A stretch of DNA of 64,000 nucleotides from Marinisporobacter sp. GTDB lineage: Bacteria; Bacillota; Clostridia; Peptostreptococcales; Thermotaleaceae. Position 1 is the stretch's first letter, and each line of letters begins with the position of its first letter. The notes below the pieces were generated by a model that saw nothing but the letters and a program-made list of their open reading frames with translations, was not told the DNA's origin and did no database searches. Where the stretch lies: contig JAOARP010000047.1 of assembly GCA_025210525.1 (NCBI GenBank), forward strand, positions 1-64,000, read 5' to 3'. Positions 17,325 through 26,821 of this stretch are shown here, one piece after another. Made by a program: the position numbers and the translations under genes.

Positions 17325-17413
17325 ATTTGAACCATCTTATAACTTCATAAAGAAAGGTTCCTTAGTTCATTATATGCACAATGTATGTTAGAATATCCTT
17401 TGGAGGTGTAAAA

Positions 17414-17821
17414 ATGATAAAAATTTCTGTACCCGGCAAGCCGATCAGTAAATCTAATTTCAAACTTAAAAATGTCCATGGACAAGTTTGGATGCCAAGA
17501 CAAGGAAAACATAGTAAATATATTGCTTACGAAAATAAAATTGCTGGCTTTATTAACCAGCAGTATGATGGACCTCCTTTACAGGGAAATATTATTACGG
17601 TTATCAAACTTTTTTTCCCAGATCGTAGAATGGGAGATTTACATAATTATCCTAAAAGTATTTGTGATGGTATTGAAAAAAGTGGCATTATCTTTAATGA
17701 TAAACAATTAAAGCCTGTTTTATTATTTGATCATATCGACAAAGAAAATCCTAGAATTGAAATAGAATTATATAAAGCTACTAAATATAAGGTAAACTAC
17801 TCTATTGATCCAATAGAGTAA
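17414..17821 (+). CDS. RusA-family Holliday junction resolvase
   Basis: A 135-residue protein starting MIKISVPGKPISKSNFKLKN. The block DRRMGDLHNYPKSICDGIEK followed by GIIFNDKQL matches the RusA fold with its metal-binding aspartates (GDLHN, CDGI, NDKQ). RusA cuts four-way DNA junctions. In most genomes it is carried by prophages; here no other phage gene is nearby and similar stand-alone copies occur in Clostridia. Start at 17414 is set by TTTGGAGGTG; an ATG 11 codons earlier has none. Its 3' end overlaps the convergent capA-like gene by 20 bases. Confidence 0.85.
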   Translation: MIKISVPGKPISKSNFKLKNVHGQVWMPRQGKHSKYIAYENKIAGFINQQYDGPPLQGNIITVIKLFFPDRRMGDLHNYPKSICDGIEKSGIIFNDKQLKPVLLFDHIDKENPRIEIELYKATKYKVNYSIDPIE

Positions 17822-18827
17822 TATATCCTAATCCATTCCTTATTTCTATTTCATCTATTAATCCTTGAGAATACATTTTAAGTCTTTTTAAAATGTACTC
17901 TCCATCTTTTCCTTTGGCTATACACGGTTGACAATCCTTGATTCTTATGGGAATAAGGGTTATCTCCTTACACTTATTATTTTCTATCTTTGCATTTACA
18001 ATAATGGTTTCATCCGTTCCCTTATTTCTTTGCTTATCAAAGATAAAATTCCCTAGGCTATAAAAGATGAATTTCTCCTTATATTGCTCTAAGCCCTGAA
18101 GCACATGAGGATGATGCCCAATTACAAGATCTGCCCCCTGATCAATAGCTGTATGGGCTAAATTTTTCTGAACTTCGCTTGGATAAAATTCATATTCATT
18201 TCCCCAATGGAAGGAAAGGATTAGATAATCACATCCTTCCTTAGCTTTCCTTATAGTATCCCCTATAGTTTTCATATCCGCTCGTGAAATGTCCATACGC
18301 TCTTTAGAATATATATATCCTTCAGGGGGAAAAACGCTATATCCTAAATATCCAAAACGTATCCCTTTTCTTTTCATAATCACCATTTTATTCTTCCTAT
18401 GAGGATCTATAACCCCTAGTGATTTTATATTTGCTTTTTCTAAATGCTTCATTGTATCAGCAATCCCTATACTTCTATAATCCATAGTATGATTATTTGC
18501 AAGATTTAATATGTGAAAGCCAGCTTCCTTCAAAGCTTTTGTATTTTCTATATCTCCTCTAAAAATCAAATCTCTTCTTTTATAGACAGGTATCCCTCTT
18601 TGAGTTATGGGACTTTCTAAGTTTCCAAAGGTATTATCCCCTTTTCTCAAAATATCTTTTATATTCCTATAGGGATAGTCATATCCTCTTTCATCTACTA
18701 TTTTTCGAACACCTCTATCTAAAAGGATATCTCCTACAAAAACTAAATTCACTTGTCTTTTGTCCATAACTCCTATCAATAAAATAGCTACTATAAGGAA
18801 AAGCATCCCCTTTACAATCTTTTTCAT
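17802..18827 (-). CDS. CapA-family (poly-gamma-glutamate synthesis-like) metallophosphoesterase
   Basis: A 341-residue protein with an N-terminal membrane anchor (about 5-22) and a PGA_cap domain: LVFVGDILLDRG, FGNLESPIT, LNLANNHTMDY, LSFHWGNEY, VIGHHPHVLQGLE and FYSLGNFIFD appear in order and carry the metal-binding residues of the calcineurin-like fold. The domain faces the outside. CapA helps make or release polyglutamate capsule in Bacillus, but no capB/capC is present, so the real job is unknown. The ATG at 18827 comes one base after the stop of the DUF3160 gene, implying coupled translation. Confidence 0.85.
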   Translation of the reverse strand: MKKIVKGMLFLIVAILLIGVMDKRQVNLVFVGDILLDRGVRKIVDERGYDYPYRNIKDILRKGDNTFGNLESPITQRGIPVYKRRDLIFRGDIENTKALKEAGFHILNLANNHTMDYRSIGIADTMKHLEKANIKSLGVIDPHRKNKMVIMKRKGIRFGYLGYSVFPPEGYIYSKERMDISRADMKTIGDTIRKAKEGCDYLILSFHWGNEYEFYPSEVQKNLAHTAIDQGADLVIGHHPHVLQGLEQYKEKFIFYSLGNFIFDKQRNKGTDETIIVNAKIENNKCKEITLIPIRIKDCQPCIAKGKDGEYILKRLKMYSQGLIDEIEIRNGLGYITLLDQ

Positions 18828-18828
18828 C

Positions 18829-21150
18829 CTAACACCCTGAACTATATGGCTCCACAGGTTCAGGAACCTCCTCTTTCCCTCCTTCAATGAAGCTTTTCAT
18901 AAAGCTTTTCTGAGGAGGTACTTGATCTTCCTTGATTCTTTTCTGCCATTCTTCATCCGTAAGCCTTTTATTTTCTTCTAAGAATTCATGATAACTAAAT
19001 ACAGCTCCTCGTGTCATATATAATTTACCAGCTATAGGTACAACCACATACATCTCATAGGCAGGTCCTACACCTACTTCAAAATATCCTCCATTACTAA
19101 ATTGATTCGGTGCTACTGTATGAATATCTGCAATGACTGCCATGTTTTTGTCTGTTTCAGATGTGATTTCAAACCATCTATAGGCACCCTCGGCAAAGGA
19201 ACTCGTCAAATATTCTAAATATCCTCCATAGGTTAAAAGCTGATAATTTTCTTCTTCTGTTAATACCTCATTATTGAGTTCCTTTACAGAACAATTGATT
19301 AAAAAGTTTAATAAATCTTCAAAATCCTGCATTTTACTTTCTATCTCACCCGTAAGAATTTCCTTTTCTTTTAAATTAGCTCTTGAATATTTTGTTAGCC
19401 ACAATAATTTCTCATATACTTCTATACTAGGCTCTACATACCCCTTTACCTTAGGAGGCTCTTCTCCTCCACCACATTCCGCTCCACTTTGTTTTCCATA
19501 AAGAATCGTATCATGCTTTAATTCTGCCCAACTCCCCATAGCTGTACTTAAAGACTTATCTAGCCATGCATCGTTCATCATAAAGGATGGATAGCCTTCT
19601 TCTATTGGTTTTAACAATCCTTTTAATGTCCATAGCCATCCATAATACATATTGGATTGCCACTTTTTATCCTCTATCTTATTGAATTGATCTCTCATTT
19701 TCTTGAAATTATCTATGTACTCAGGCCATTTTTCATTTTCATGATAAGTATTGATCTGTAAATCATAAGCACGATCTGACCCTAATACTCCCATGACATC
19801 TAATCCTGATGGAATAGGTCTCTCTATTGGCTCTACCAATGATTGTAAAATCTCTGAATCTGGAATATATCTTTGCCCCATGAATCGAAACTGCTTTTCT
19901 ACAGGGCTTGTCACTTCTGTATATTGTTGCTTTATTTTAGGTTCTGGCAATTTGTCTGCTAGCTTATAAACTTTATCTAGTTTTCCTTGATCATTTAACT
20001 TATCTAAATTAACCGCATCTCCATACACCTTTATAAAAATATTTTTATAATCATAAAAACTCAAATCATCTGCATTTCCTACATAAAATACAGTAGGATC
20101 ATAAATTTTCTCCCATTTATTGATATCCTTGTCTCCATCATTTTCAATAAGTAAGCTATAGGTTATGAGTAATGCTTGAAGAGTCTGTTCAATATCCCTT
20201 ATTTTCTTATTATCTTTTTTAACATAGAAAGGGAAAGGGGCTTGCCCATACCACATCATGGTTTTGAAATATCTTTTTAAATCTTCACTTCTTGTATAAT
20301 GACCTCTAGGTCTATATTGACTATAATCTAACTGAAAAGGAAAAATAACTGATTCTTTAAAGCCTTCCATATTTTTAATCTGCTCGAGCTCTTTATGAAT
20401 CATATTTTTTACATCATCTGGAATTGTATCTGGTAATTCCTTTCCTAATGTACATAAAGCTACTCCAAAGTAAGCTACATTTTTGAGCTGTGCTTTTTTC
20501 ACTTCTTCATTTTCTATATTTTCATATAAGTAAATAGACTTCTCTAGCATGCTATTCGTAAGCTCTTCTAAAACACTTACTAACTTTTCCTGTTCTAGCT
20601 TCCTCAACGAATAATCATAAAAAATATGATATACCTGAAGAACTGAATCTGCTGTAACAAAGGAAGGTACTTTTTTATATTCATTATTTTCATATATGTA
20701 AAAAAGCTGTTCCTGTTTTGTTGGACTAACGAAAAATCCATTTTGTGCTAATAGATTCTTCTGATTTTCCGTAAATCCTCCGAATTGATCTATATTTTCA
20801 ATATTTGATAAATCATCCATTACCTGATAAGGTGCTATCTGCCCTTTCACTTTTATAGGATCAAAGGGAACATGGATATTCTCTCTATTTTCTTCTGCCT
20901 GTAATAAAGCTTCATCTATCTTATATTTTTCTTGGGTCGTAACTACTTTAACATCCTCTATTTGCTTTCCTTCTATTTCTTTCATTTCTCTTGTCTCTTT
21001 CGCCTTTTCCTCTATATTTTTTTCTTCTACTTCTTTTGTTGTAGGTTCTTCTTTCTTTACATGGGACGATGAACAACCTACAGATGAAAAAATCGTTATC
21101 CCTGAATAAACAAAACACAATAAAAAAATTCCTAATTTTTTCTTAATCAT
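18829..21150 (-). CDS. DUF3160-family lipoprotein
   Basis: A 773-residue secreted lipoprotein: signal peptide of about 25 residues ending SSVGC, then a Lys/Glu-rich linker (30-75), then a large DUF3160 domain recognised from YSQYRPRGHYTRSEDLKRYF, MMWYGQAPFPFY, GSWAELKHDTILYGKQS and a late VGPAYEMYVVVPIAGKLYMT. DUF3160 proteins are widespread in Clostridia and other bacteria with unknown role, probably at the cell surface. It overlaps the upstream FG-GAP-like gene by 8 bases and is coupled to the CapA-like gene, so the three form one unit. Confidence 0.8.
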   Translation of the reverse strand: MIKKKLGIFLLCFVYSGITIFSSVGCSSSHVKKEEPTTKEVEEKNIEEKAKETREMKEIEGKQIEDVKVVTTQEKYKIDEALLQAEENRENIHVPFDPIKVKGQIAPYQVMDDLSNIENIDQFGGFTENQKNLLAQNGFFVSPTKQEQLFYIYENNEYKKVPSFVTADSVLQVYHIFYDYSLRKLEQEKLVSVLEELTNSMLEKSIYLYENIENEEVKKAQLKNVAYFGVALCTLGKELPDTIPDDVKNMIHKELEQIKNMEGFKESVIFPFQLDYSQYRPRGHYTRSEDLKRYFKTMMWYGQAPFPFYVKKDNKKIRDIEQTLQALLITYSLLIENDGDKDINKWEKIYDPTVFYVGNADDLSFYDYKNIFIKVYGDAVNLDKLNDQGKLDKVYKLADKLPEPKIKQQYTEVTSPVEKQFRFMGQRYIPDSEILQSLVEPIERPIPSGLDVMGVLGSDRAYDLQINTYHENEKWPEYIDNFKKMRDQFNKIEDKKWQSNMYYGWLWTLKGLLKPIEEGYPSFMMNDAWLDKSLSTAMGSWAELKHDTILYGKQSGAECGGGEEPPKVKGYVEPSIEVYEKLLWLTKYSRANLKEKEILTGEIESKMQDFEDLLNFLINCSVKELNNEVLTEEENYQLLTYGGYLEYLTSSFAEGAYRWFEITSETDKNMAVIADIHTVAPNQFSNGGYFEVGVGPAYEMYVVVPIAGKLYMTRGAVFSYHEFLEENKRLTDEEWQKRIKEDQVPPQKSFMKSFIEGGKEEVPEPVEPYSSGC

Positions 21151-22123
21151 TTTTTCCCTTCCTTTCTTTTATATAAATAATAGGAACATAATCCTTTATT
21201 TTCTCTTCTGTCCAATTCTCATCCTTATACGTTAACTTGATCCACCTAATTTCTTCCTCATTTTTCACCTTTGCATAAATCTTATTTTTATCATCCTTAC
21301 AAATCTCATAAATCTTATCATACGAAGAACTCTCCCTTACACCTTCAAAACCAAAGCCCTTCCACTTATAGCTGTTTATAACATCTTTCCCATTCCTCAA
21401 AACCTCTATGGAAATAATTTCATCCATTTTGTCACCATCAATATCTGCAAATATATAATCCTCAAAAGGCTTGGATAGCCTTGACCCTCTCCATTTAGGT
21501 ATGATTCCTTCATTCCAATCATAGATAAAGGGTCTTTTTGCCATAATAGAATGAAATCTCGTTTTCTTATATACTCCAATAGATACTTCTTTTTTTCCAT
21601 CCCCATCTACATCTGCTATTTGCACCTTCCACGGATTTAAATGATAAAAAGTTTTTCTAAAATGCTCATGAAAAGCTCCATCAAAAGAAAGAATCAATAA
21701 TTCATTTCCAAAAGACTCTCCCTTTTTTCCTGTAATCAAAAGGATTTCATCTATCTCATCCCTATTTAAATCTTCTATAGCACAGCTTATAATTCTTCTA
21801 TTCTCTTTTCCAATATTGTAGCTAATAATCTTTTCATCCCTATCATAAAGTCTTAATTCATCTTCTAATATAAATAAAATATATTCATCTTTATGACTTT
21901 TAACACACCCTTTAACTTTTATATTTTCCTTACCCTTTTCAATAATCTTTATTAAGTTTTTATTTTTCATCATATATATAGGATTATCCCAAAACTTTAT
22001 ACAAAAGATAGAACCATTTATTCTCTCACTTTTTATAAGGGAAACATATTCAAAAGACAAAAATTGAATACTTACTATCATTATTATTAAAAAAAATATA
22101 ATAAATTTCTTTTTTCTCGTCAT
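21143..22123 (-). CDS. Secreted or membrane-anchored protein with FG-GAP/VCBS-like repeats
   Basis: A 326-residue protein with an N-terminal membrane span (about 6-24). Repeated short blocks such as DLNRDEIDEILLITG, VQIADVDGDGKKEVSIGV and FADIDGDKMDEIISIEV resemble the calcium-binding FG-GAP/VCBS motifs of beta-propeller proteins. No enzyme signature is seen. It begins the three-gene unit with the DUF3160 lipoprotein and CapA-like protein, suggesting a joint envelope role. ATG follows GTGGAGTG. Confidence 0.65.
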   Translation of the reverse strand: MTRKKKFIIFFLIIMIVSIQFLSFEYVSLIKSERINGSIFCIKFWDNPIYMMKNKNLIKIIEKGKENIKVKGCVKSHKDEYILFILEDELRLYDRDEKIISYNIGKENRRIISCAIEDLNRDEIDEILLITGKKGESFGNELLILSFDGAFHEHFRKTFYHLNPWKVQIADVDGDGKKEVSIGVYKKTRFHSIMAKRPFIYDWNEGIIPKWRGSRLSKPFEDYIFADIDGDKMDEIISIEVLRNGKDVINSYKWKGFGFEGVRESSSYDKIYEICKDDKNKIYAKVKNEEEIRWIKLTYKDENWTEEKIKDYVPIIYIKERKGKND

Positions 22124-22419
22124 CTCTACACTCCACTTTATTTTTATATGCGTCTTCTTAATTATAACAGTTTATTACTGAACAGGTAAATTGTGTTTAT
22201 ATCTAATAGAACATTAATTTTTAAATTAAAAAACTGTTATACACTAAAGCTTCAATCTATAACTTTATTCTTAATATAAAAAATACCAATACCTCCTCCC
22301 TAAGGTTTTATTGAAGTACCTATTAAACGTAAATTTTCAAACACCTCTTGACGAAATAGGACAAAATGAGAGAAAATAATATTAGGTCTTGATAATTAAA
22401 ATTTTAGAGGAGGATAAAA

Positions 22420-23118
22420 ATGACAGTACATATAGGTGCAAAAAAAGGTGATATTGCAGAAACTATTCTTTTACCAGGAGATCCACTACGTGCAAAATAC
22501 GTAGCAGAAAATTTTTTAGAAGATGTAACATGCTACAATACAGTTCGTGGGATGTATGGTTATACTGGAACTTATAAGGGAAGAAGAATTTCTGTTCAAG
22601 GAACTGGTATGGGAATGCCATCCATAGGTATTTATTCTTATGAATTAATTTCTGAATATGGAGTAAAAAACTTAATTCGTATCGGTTCATGTGGTTCTTA
22701 TCAAGCAGATGTAAAGGTTCGTGATGTAATTTTAGCTATGAGTGCTTCAACAAATTCAAGCTATGCTGAGCAATATGGTTTACCTGGAACTTATGCGCCA
22801 TCTGCTAGCTTTGATTTATTATTAAAAGCTAAAAACATTGCTGATGAAAAAGGAATTCCTACAAAGGTTGGAAATATTCTTTCAAGTGATATTTTCTACA
22901 ATGCCGATGTAGACGCTTGGAAAAAATGGGCAGAAATGGGTGTTTTAGCAGTAGAAATGGAAGCAGCAGCCCTTTACATGAATGCAGCTAAATTAGGTGC
23001 AAATGCACTTACTATCTTAACTGTAAGTGACAGCTTAGTTTCACACGAAGAAACAACTGCTGAAGAAAGAGAAAAAACACTTACTGATATGATCGAAATC
23101 GCACTAGAATTAGCCTAA
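22420..23118 (+). CDS. deoD: Purine-nucleoside phosphorylase, DeoD type
   Basis: A 232-residue cytosolic enzyme that splits purine (deoxy)nucleosides with phosphate. [17 protein letters not shown] (phosphate loop, 18-34), [26 protein letters not shown] and VEMEAAALY with the ribose-binding Met-Glu, and TVSDSL with the catalytic aspartate are all present. Length matches the trimeric-hexameric DeoD group. It is a single-gene unit with a strong GAGGAGG site and its own terminator. Confidence 0.96.
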   Translation: MTVHIGAKKGDIAETILLPGDPLRAKYVAENFLEDVTCYNTVRGMYGYTGTYKGRRISVQGTGMGMPSIGIYSYELISEYGVKNLIRIGSCGSYQADVKVRDVILAMSASTNSSYAEQYGLPGTYAPSASFDLLLKAKNIADEKGIPTKVGNILSSDIFYNADVDAWKKWAEMGVLAVEMEAAALYMNAAKLGANALTILTVSDSLVSHEETTAEEREKTLTDMIEIALELA

Positions 23119-23120
23119 AC

Positions 23121-23162
23121 AAAAATGAGGGAACGGTTTTATACCTTTTCCCTCATTTTTTA
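23121..23162 (+). terminator. Terminator of deoD
   Basis: AAAATGAGGGAA / TTCCCTCATTTT around a loop of about 15 bases, then a T run. Confidence 0.85.
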
Positions 23163-23237
23163 TAATCAAATATTCATTGTTTTATATAGATAAGCAATTT
23201 CAAGATTTTGAATTTATAATGTACTCTTCTAACCCCT

Positions 23238-24335
23238 TTAAGGTATTGTTTCATCCTTTATAACCAAGTCTATTATTCCTCCACCTATGACTTCATCTTC
23301 TAGGTAAAATACTACTGCTTGTCCAGGTGCAACAGCTCTTTCTTTTTGGTCAAATAGTACCTTAACCTTTTTATTTCCTAAGCTTGAAATAGTAGCAGGT
23401 AAAAACCATCCCCACTGACATACCTTCGCCTTTACTCTTATTTTTTCTTTTAACTCATCAAAAAGTGTAAAATTTACATTTTTAGCCATCAATCCTATTG
23501 AATAAGTATCCTCATCGTCCCCAAGGAGGATTTGATTTTTATTTGCATCAATGTTCACCACAAACATAGGAGGATTGAAGTTAATTCCAAGACCTCTCTT
23601 CTGCCCTATCGTATATCGAACGATTCCTTTATGTTTTCCAATGATTTCCCCTGCCTTATCTACAAAATTTCCACTTTTTAATGCATCTTTAGATTCATTT
23701 GATAAGTAAGATATATAATCTTCATTTGGTACAAAGCAGATTCCTGTACTATCACTTTTTTTTGCTATTAGCGGATCCACTTTTAAAGCAATTTTTCTAA
23801 CTTCTTCCTTTGAAGTAAATTTTCCTAGAGGTAATAATATATGCTTTAATTGCTCCTGACTCAAAGAATAAATATTATATGCTTGATCCTTTCTTTCTGG
23901 TATTCCCCTAAATATGCGATATCTTTTTAGCTCCTGATCATAGCAAATATTTGCATAATGTCCTGTAGCAATATAATATGCACCCAGACTATGAGCTGTT
24001 TCTATGAGTTTTCCATACTTTATGATCCTATTACATATAACACATGGATTAGGGGTTCTACCTTTTAAATATTCATCCACAAACTCTTTTTTCACCGTTT
24101 TCTCAAAAATATCTTTATAATCTACCACGTAATGAGGTATATTAAGAATTTTAGCAATTCGTTTTGCATCTTTTATAAAGGAGGGTTCCACTACATTTCC
24201 AAATTCATCATATTCATCAAAAACAGTCATTGTAATTCCTATAACCTCATAACCCGCTCTTTTCAGAAGATATGCAGTAGCAGTACTATCTACACCACCA
24301 CTTAAACCAACAGCTACTTTATTTTTATTGATCAC
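23238..24335 (-). CDS. mnmA: tRNA-specific 2-thiouridylase MnmA
   Basis: A 365-residue enzyme that adds sulfur to U34 of Lys, Glu and Gln tRNAs. The PP-loop GLSGGVDSTA is at 10-19, the nucleophile motif TPNPCVICN gives Cys98, and STGICFV gives the persulfide Cys200. YTIGQKRGLGI belongs to the tRNA-binding middle domain. Start is GTG, supported by AAAAGGTGATAGG upstream. No cysteine desulfurase gene is adjacent. Clostridia often have two paralogues, so this may be one of a pair. Confidence 0.92.
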   Translation of the reverse strand: MINKNKVAVGLSGGVDSTATAYLLKRAGYEVIGITMTVFDEYDEFGNVVEPSFIKDAKRIAKILNIPHYVVDYKDIFEKTVKKEFVDEYLKGRTPNPCVICNRIIKYGKLIETAHSLGAYYIATGHYANICYDQELKRYRIFRGIPERKDQAYNIYSLSQEQLKHILLPLGKFTSKEEVRKIALKVDPLIAKKSDSTGICFVPNEDYISYLSNESKDALKSGNFVDKAGEIIGKHKGIVRYTIGQKRGLGINFNPPMFVVNIDANKNQILLGDDEDTYSIGLMAKNVNFTLFDELKEKIRVKAKVCQWGWFLPATISSLGNKKVKVLFDQKERAVAPGQAVVFYLEDEVIGGGIIDLVIKDETIP

Positions 24336-24382
24336 TATCCTATCACCTTTTCATTTTATATCCATAGTCTATCTTTTCTTTT

Positions 24383-25213
24383 TTAACTATCTTTCGCCAT
24401 TTCAGCTAAAATATGAGTAGTTGTATTTAATTCCTGTACAGCAGCTACAATTCCTTCTGTAGTATCTGCTTGCTTTTTCGTTGTAGCTGCTGTTTCATTA
24501 ACTGATGTAGCCATAGTATTAACAGAAGTCTTTATAGATTCTAAAATTTCTTTTATATTTCCTACTGATTTTTTTGTTTCATCAGATAATTTTCTTATTT
24601 CTTCAGCAACAACAGAAAAACCTCTTCCATGCTCTCCTGCTCTTGCTGCTTCAATAGCAGCATTTAATCCTAACATATTTGTTTGATCTGAAATCTGTTT
24701 GATGTACTGTAAAATCGTATCTGTTTTTTCTACTTGCTTCTTTGTATCTTCACTTTGAGAAAACATTTCTTTCGACGATTTTGTTATTTCACTTGCTCCA
24801 TCGGCTATTTTTTCAATATTTCTAGTGATTTCTTCTAGTGAAGATGCTACATTTTCTGATACTTCAAATAATTGATTTTGCTTTTTAAGACTTCTCCCAA
24901 AGCCTACTGTTCCTATGACTTTTCCAAAATCGTCTCTTATAGGAATAACAATGGCTTTAAAAGGTATACCAAAGTTTTCTTTTGGTACAATTTTTACAAT
25001 CTTTTTGTTACTCATAATGCAATCATACATTGCATCACCTTTTTTTATAGGATCCCCTTCCTTTTGAGGAATGGTAATTTCTCTTCCTTGAAAAAATTTT
25101 AGTATAGATTTTGTATCAGATACTCCCATAAAAGTATCCTCATCAAACAAGTCCTTCATGTATTCTCCTATTTCAATAAAATTTTGTAAAGCCTTCTCAC
25201 CTACTACCTTCAT
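24383..25213 (-). CDS. Soluble methyl-accepting chemotaxis-type signal protein
   Basis: A 276-residue protein without a membrane span. Residues about 1-115 form a small sensor domain ([17 protein letters not shown], then [23 protein letters not shown]/Cache-like). Residues about 120-276 are a short MCP signalling hairpin with the tip [20 protein letters not shown], which contacts CheA/CheW. It is much shorter than normal receptors and lacks a HAMP domain, and in Clostridia such proteins are common. The ATG at 25213 is set by GAGGAG; the longer frame has none. Confidence 0.85.
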   Translation of the reverse strand: MKVVGEKALQNFIEIGEYMKDLFDEDTFMGVSDTKSILKFFQGREITIPQKEGDPIKKGDAMYDCIMSNKKIVKIVPKENFGIPFKAIVIPIRDDFGKVIGTVGFGRSLKKQNQLFEVSENVASSLEEITRNIEKIADGASEITKSSKEMFSQSEDTKKQVEKTDTILQYIKQISDQTNMLGLNAAIEAARAGEHGRGFSVVAEEIRKLSDETKKSVGNIKEILESIKTSVNTMATSVNETAATTKKQADTTEGIVAAVQELNTTTHILAEMAKDS

Positions 25214-25283
25214 TCTATCAACTCCTCGCATTGCATTTATTAAAATTATAGTATATTTATTCGTATAATTCCACAAGCATTAT

Positions 25284-25315
25284 AGAAAAAAAACACTACC
25301 CACAAGAGTAGTGTT
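25284..25315 (-). terminator. Terminator after the two small genes
   Basis: Minus strand AACACTAC / GTAGTGTT around an 8-base loop, followed by eight T. It ends the 25331-25657 small-gene unit before the chemoreceptor. Confidence 0.85.
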
Positions 25316-25330
25316 CTATTAATCATAAAT

Positions 25331-25495
25331 TTATTTTGTTAACAATTCTTTAAAAAGCACCTTTTTCAATTGATTCTTAGTTTTTATTCCCTTAGATGTA
25401 AAAACATCTTCATATACCTTATCTGCTACAGAATTTCCAGTAATTACTCTCTTTGCATCTTCTATTTTTTTATATCCTAACATGTAAAATGTCAT
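25331..25495 (-). CDS. 54-residue hypothetical protein
   Basis: The peptide starts MTFYMLGYKKIEDAKRVITG and ends FKELLTK. It is basic, largely helical in appearance, without a membrane span or signal. AAAGGGG lies upstream of the ATG. It follows the 40-residue peptide at 25535 by 39 bases and is followed by a strong terminator, so the two small genes look like one transcript. I do not recognise the family. Confidence 0.6.
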   Translation of the reverse strand: MTFYMLGYKKIEDAKRVITGNSVADKVYEDVFTSKGIKTKNQLKKVLFKELLTK

Positions 25496-25534
25496 TTTAA
25501 AGCGCCCCTTTCAAATTTATAAGATTTTTTTTAA

Positions 25535-25657
25535 TTATAAATTTGATAGAGCTGGTGGTTCTGGAAAGTGCCCATAAGAAACAAATTTCAATAAAATAAT
25601 CACATTATCTGTAAACAATATACTCATCCAAGATTTTAGCAATCTATTCACATACAT
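25535..25657 (-). CDS. 40-residue peptide, AgrD-like (possible secreted signal precursor)
   Basis: MYVNRLLKSWMSILF is an amphipathic or hydrophobic front part, the middle is hydrophobic, and the end is SYGHFPEPPALSNL. AgrD precursors have an amphipathic leader, a short core with Cys or Ser, and an acidic, proline-containing tail (PExPxxL); the tail PEPPALSNL is reminiscent and Ser27 could take the place of the lactone/thiolactone residue. An AAAGGAGG site 9 bases before ATG makes translation likely. No agrB or agrC is in the window, so the match is tentative. A small membrane toxin or unrelated peptide is possible. Confidence 0.5.
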   Translation of the reverse strand: MYVNRLLKSWMSILFTDNVIILLKFVSYGHFPEPPALSNL

Positions 25658-25794
25658 TCTTATGCGCCTCCTTTCATCTAACCAACATATAAAAACTTAA
25701 CTTATTCATGTCTTTCAACTGACAAGATGATTATAGCACCCGTATCAAATATAGTCAATATTCGGAAAACGATTCCTTGAAAATTTTTTCCCTT

Positions 25795-26628
25795 TTATAC
25801 TTCAAAATATTTTGATACAACTTTTATAGTCTTTTCTTTTCCTACTTGGATGGTTTTTTCTATATCCCACTCCCAATATTCTGGCCTAAATAATTCTACA
25901 GAAACCATTTTGTCATACCCAATTTCTTTCAAAATTTTTAAAATACCATCAAGGTCTATAGCTCCATCTCCTGGCCATATCCGCTTATCATCTCTTAATG
26001 CACCGAAAGGTAAATTTTCTGCATCATCTATATGGAAAATAAATAGCTTCTTTACATCCATTTCTTTTAGACTTGATAAATTAGATAACATAGCATAAAA
26101 ATGGAAGCAGTCTAATACAATCCCCACATGATCCTTATTTACAGTTTTTACAATATCGTAGGCTTGTTCAAATCTATTTACTGAACAATTTGGATAACCT
26201 ACAAATTCAAAAGCCAATTTAAAATTCTTCTTTTCAGCAATATCTGCTAAAATATTTATTTTCTCAACGGTTTCTTTTTTTATTTCTTCTATCGTATATC
26301 CTCCTACATCAAAGGTAGGCACTACTACTGCTTGACTGCAACCTATTTTTTCTCCCACTTCACAAATAAATTCTAAATCCTTTACAATCTCATTGAAATC
26401 TTCTTCTGTTCTAAAACTGATAAACTCTAAAGCATTAAAGGCAAAAGGCTTTATATGACTATTTTCAAAGAATTTAACTAAATCTTCTACTGTATTCCTT
26501 GTTAGATAATCCTTTAATTTATCTATACGAATTTCAATTAAATCATAACCATGCTTTTCACAAAACTGTAAGTCCTTTTCAAGTGTAGAATATTTCATTG
26601 TTGTTGCTTGATTAAAACAAATTTTCAT
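25795..26628 (-). CDS. Sugar phosphate isomerase/epimerase family (xylose isomerase-like TIM barrel)
   Basis: A 277-residue AP-endonuclease-2/xylose-isomerase-like TIM barrel. Seen: EIRIDKLKDYL near the start, FEFVGYPNCSVNRFEQ with the metal-binding glutamate, GIVLDCFHFYAM with the Asp/His pair, FHIDDAE, and a late VSVELFRPEYW with a glutamate, which are the usual metal ligands. Similar to IolE/IolI-type inosose enzymes, but no inositol genes are nearby. It is downstream of an AraC regulator (185 bases, with a terminator between). Substrate unknown. ATG follows GGGAGG. Confidence 0.82.
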   Translation of the reverse strand: MKICFNQATTMKYSTLEKDLQFCEKHGYDLIEIRIDKLKDYLTRNTVEDLVKFFENSHIKPFAFNALEFISFRTEEDFNEIVKDLEFICEVGEKIGCSQAVVVPTFDVGGYTIEEIKKETVEKINILADIAEKKNFKLAFEFVGYPNCSVNRFEQAYDIVKTVNKDHVGIVLDCFHFYAMLSNLSSLKEMDVKKLFIFHIDDAENLPFGALRDDKRIWPGDGAIDLDGILKILKEIGYDKMVSVELFRPEYWEWDIEKTIQVGKEKTIKVVSKYFEV

Positions 26629-26772
26629 ATAAAATCCTCCCTTTTACTTATCTACCATATACCTTGCATTATAATATTTAAGTAAGTAATCTTATTTTTT
26701 AGAATATTGCTGATTTATTTTTATTATAAAATATTCAACACTTTATTACTTTAAAAATAAGGAGTTATCATG

Positions 26773-26821
26773 AAAAAAACTTAAGATATTCGGCTGTAAT
26801 TCCTAGCCCATTCTTAAGTTT
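26773..26821 (-). terminator. Terminator of the AraC-type gene
   Basis: Minus strand AAACTTAAGAAT / ATATCTTAAGTTT with an inner GGGCT / AGCC stem, then TTTTTTT. The left arm overlaps the gene's stop codon. Confidence 0.8.

Noticed and set aside
17414-17821. Prophage marked by RusA
   Set aside because: Neighbours are signal peptidase and envelope proteins; no integrase, terminase or structural genes are seen.
22124-22419. Regulatory RNA upstream of deoD
   Set aside because: No riboswitch landmarks or terminator; only a possible TTGACG without a well-spaced -10 box.
25535-25657. Full agr quorum-sensing locus
   Set aside because: No agrB, agrC or agrA in the neighbourhood; only the peptide's tail is suggestive.
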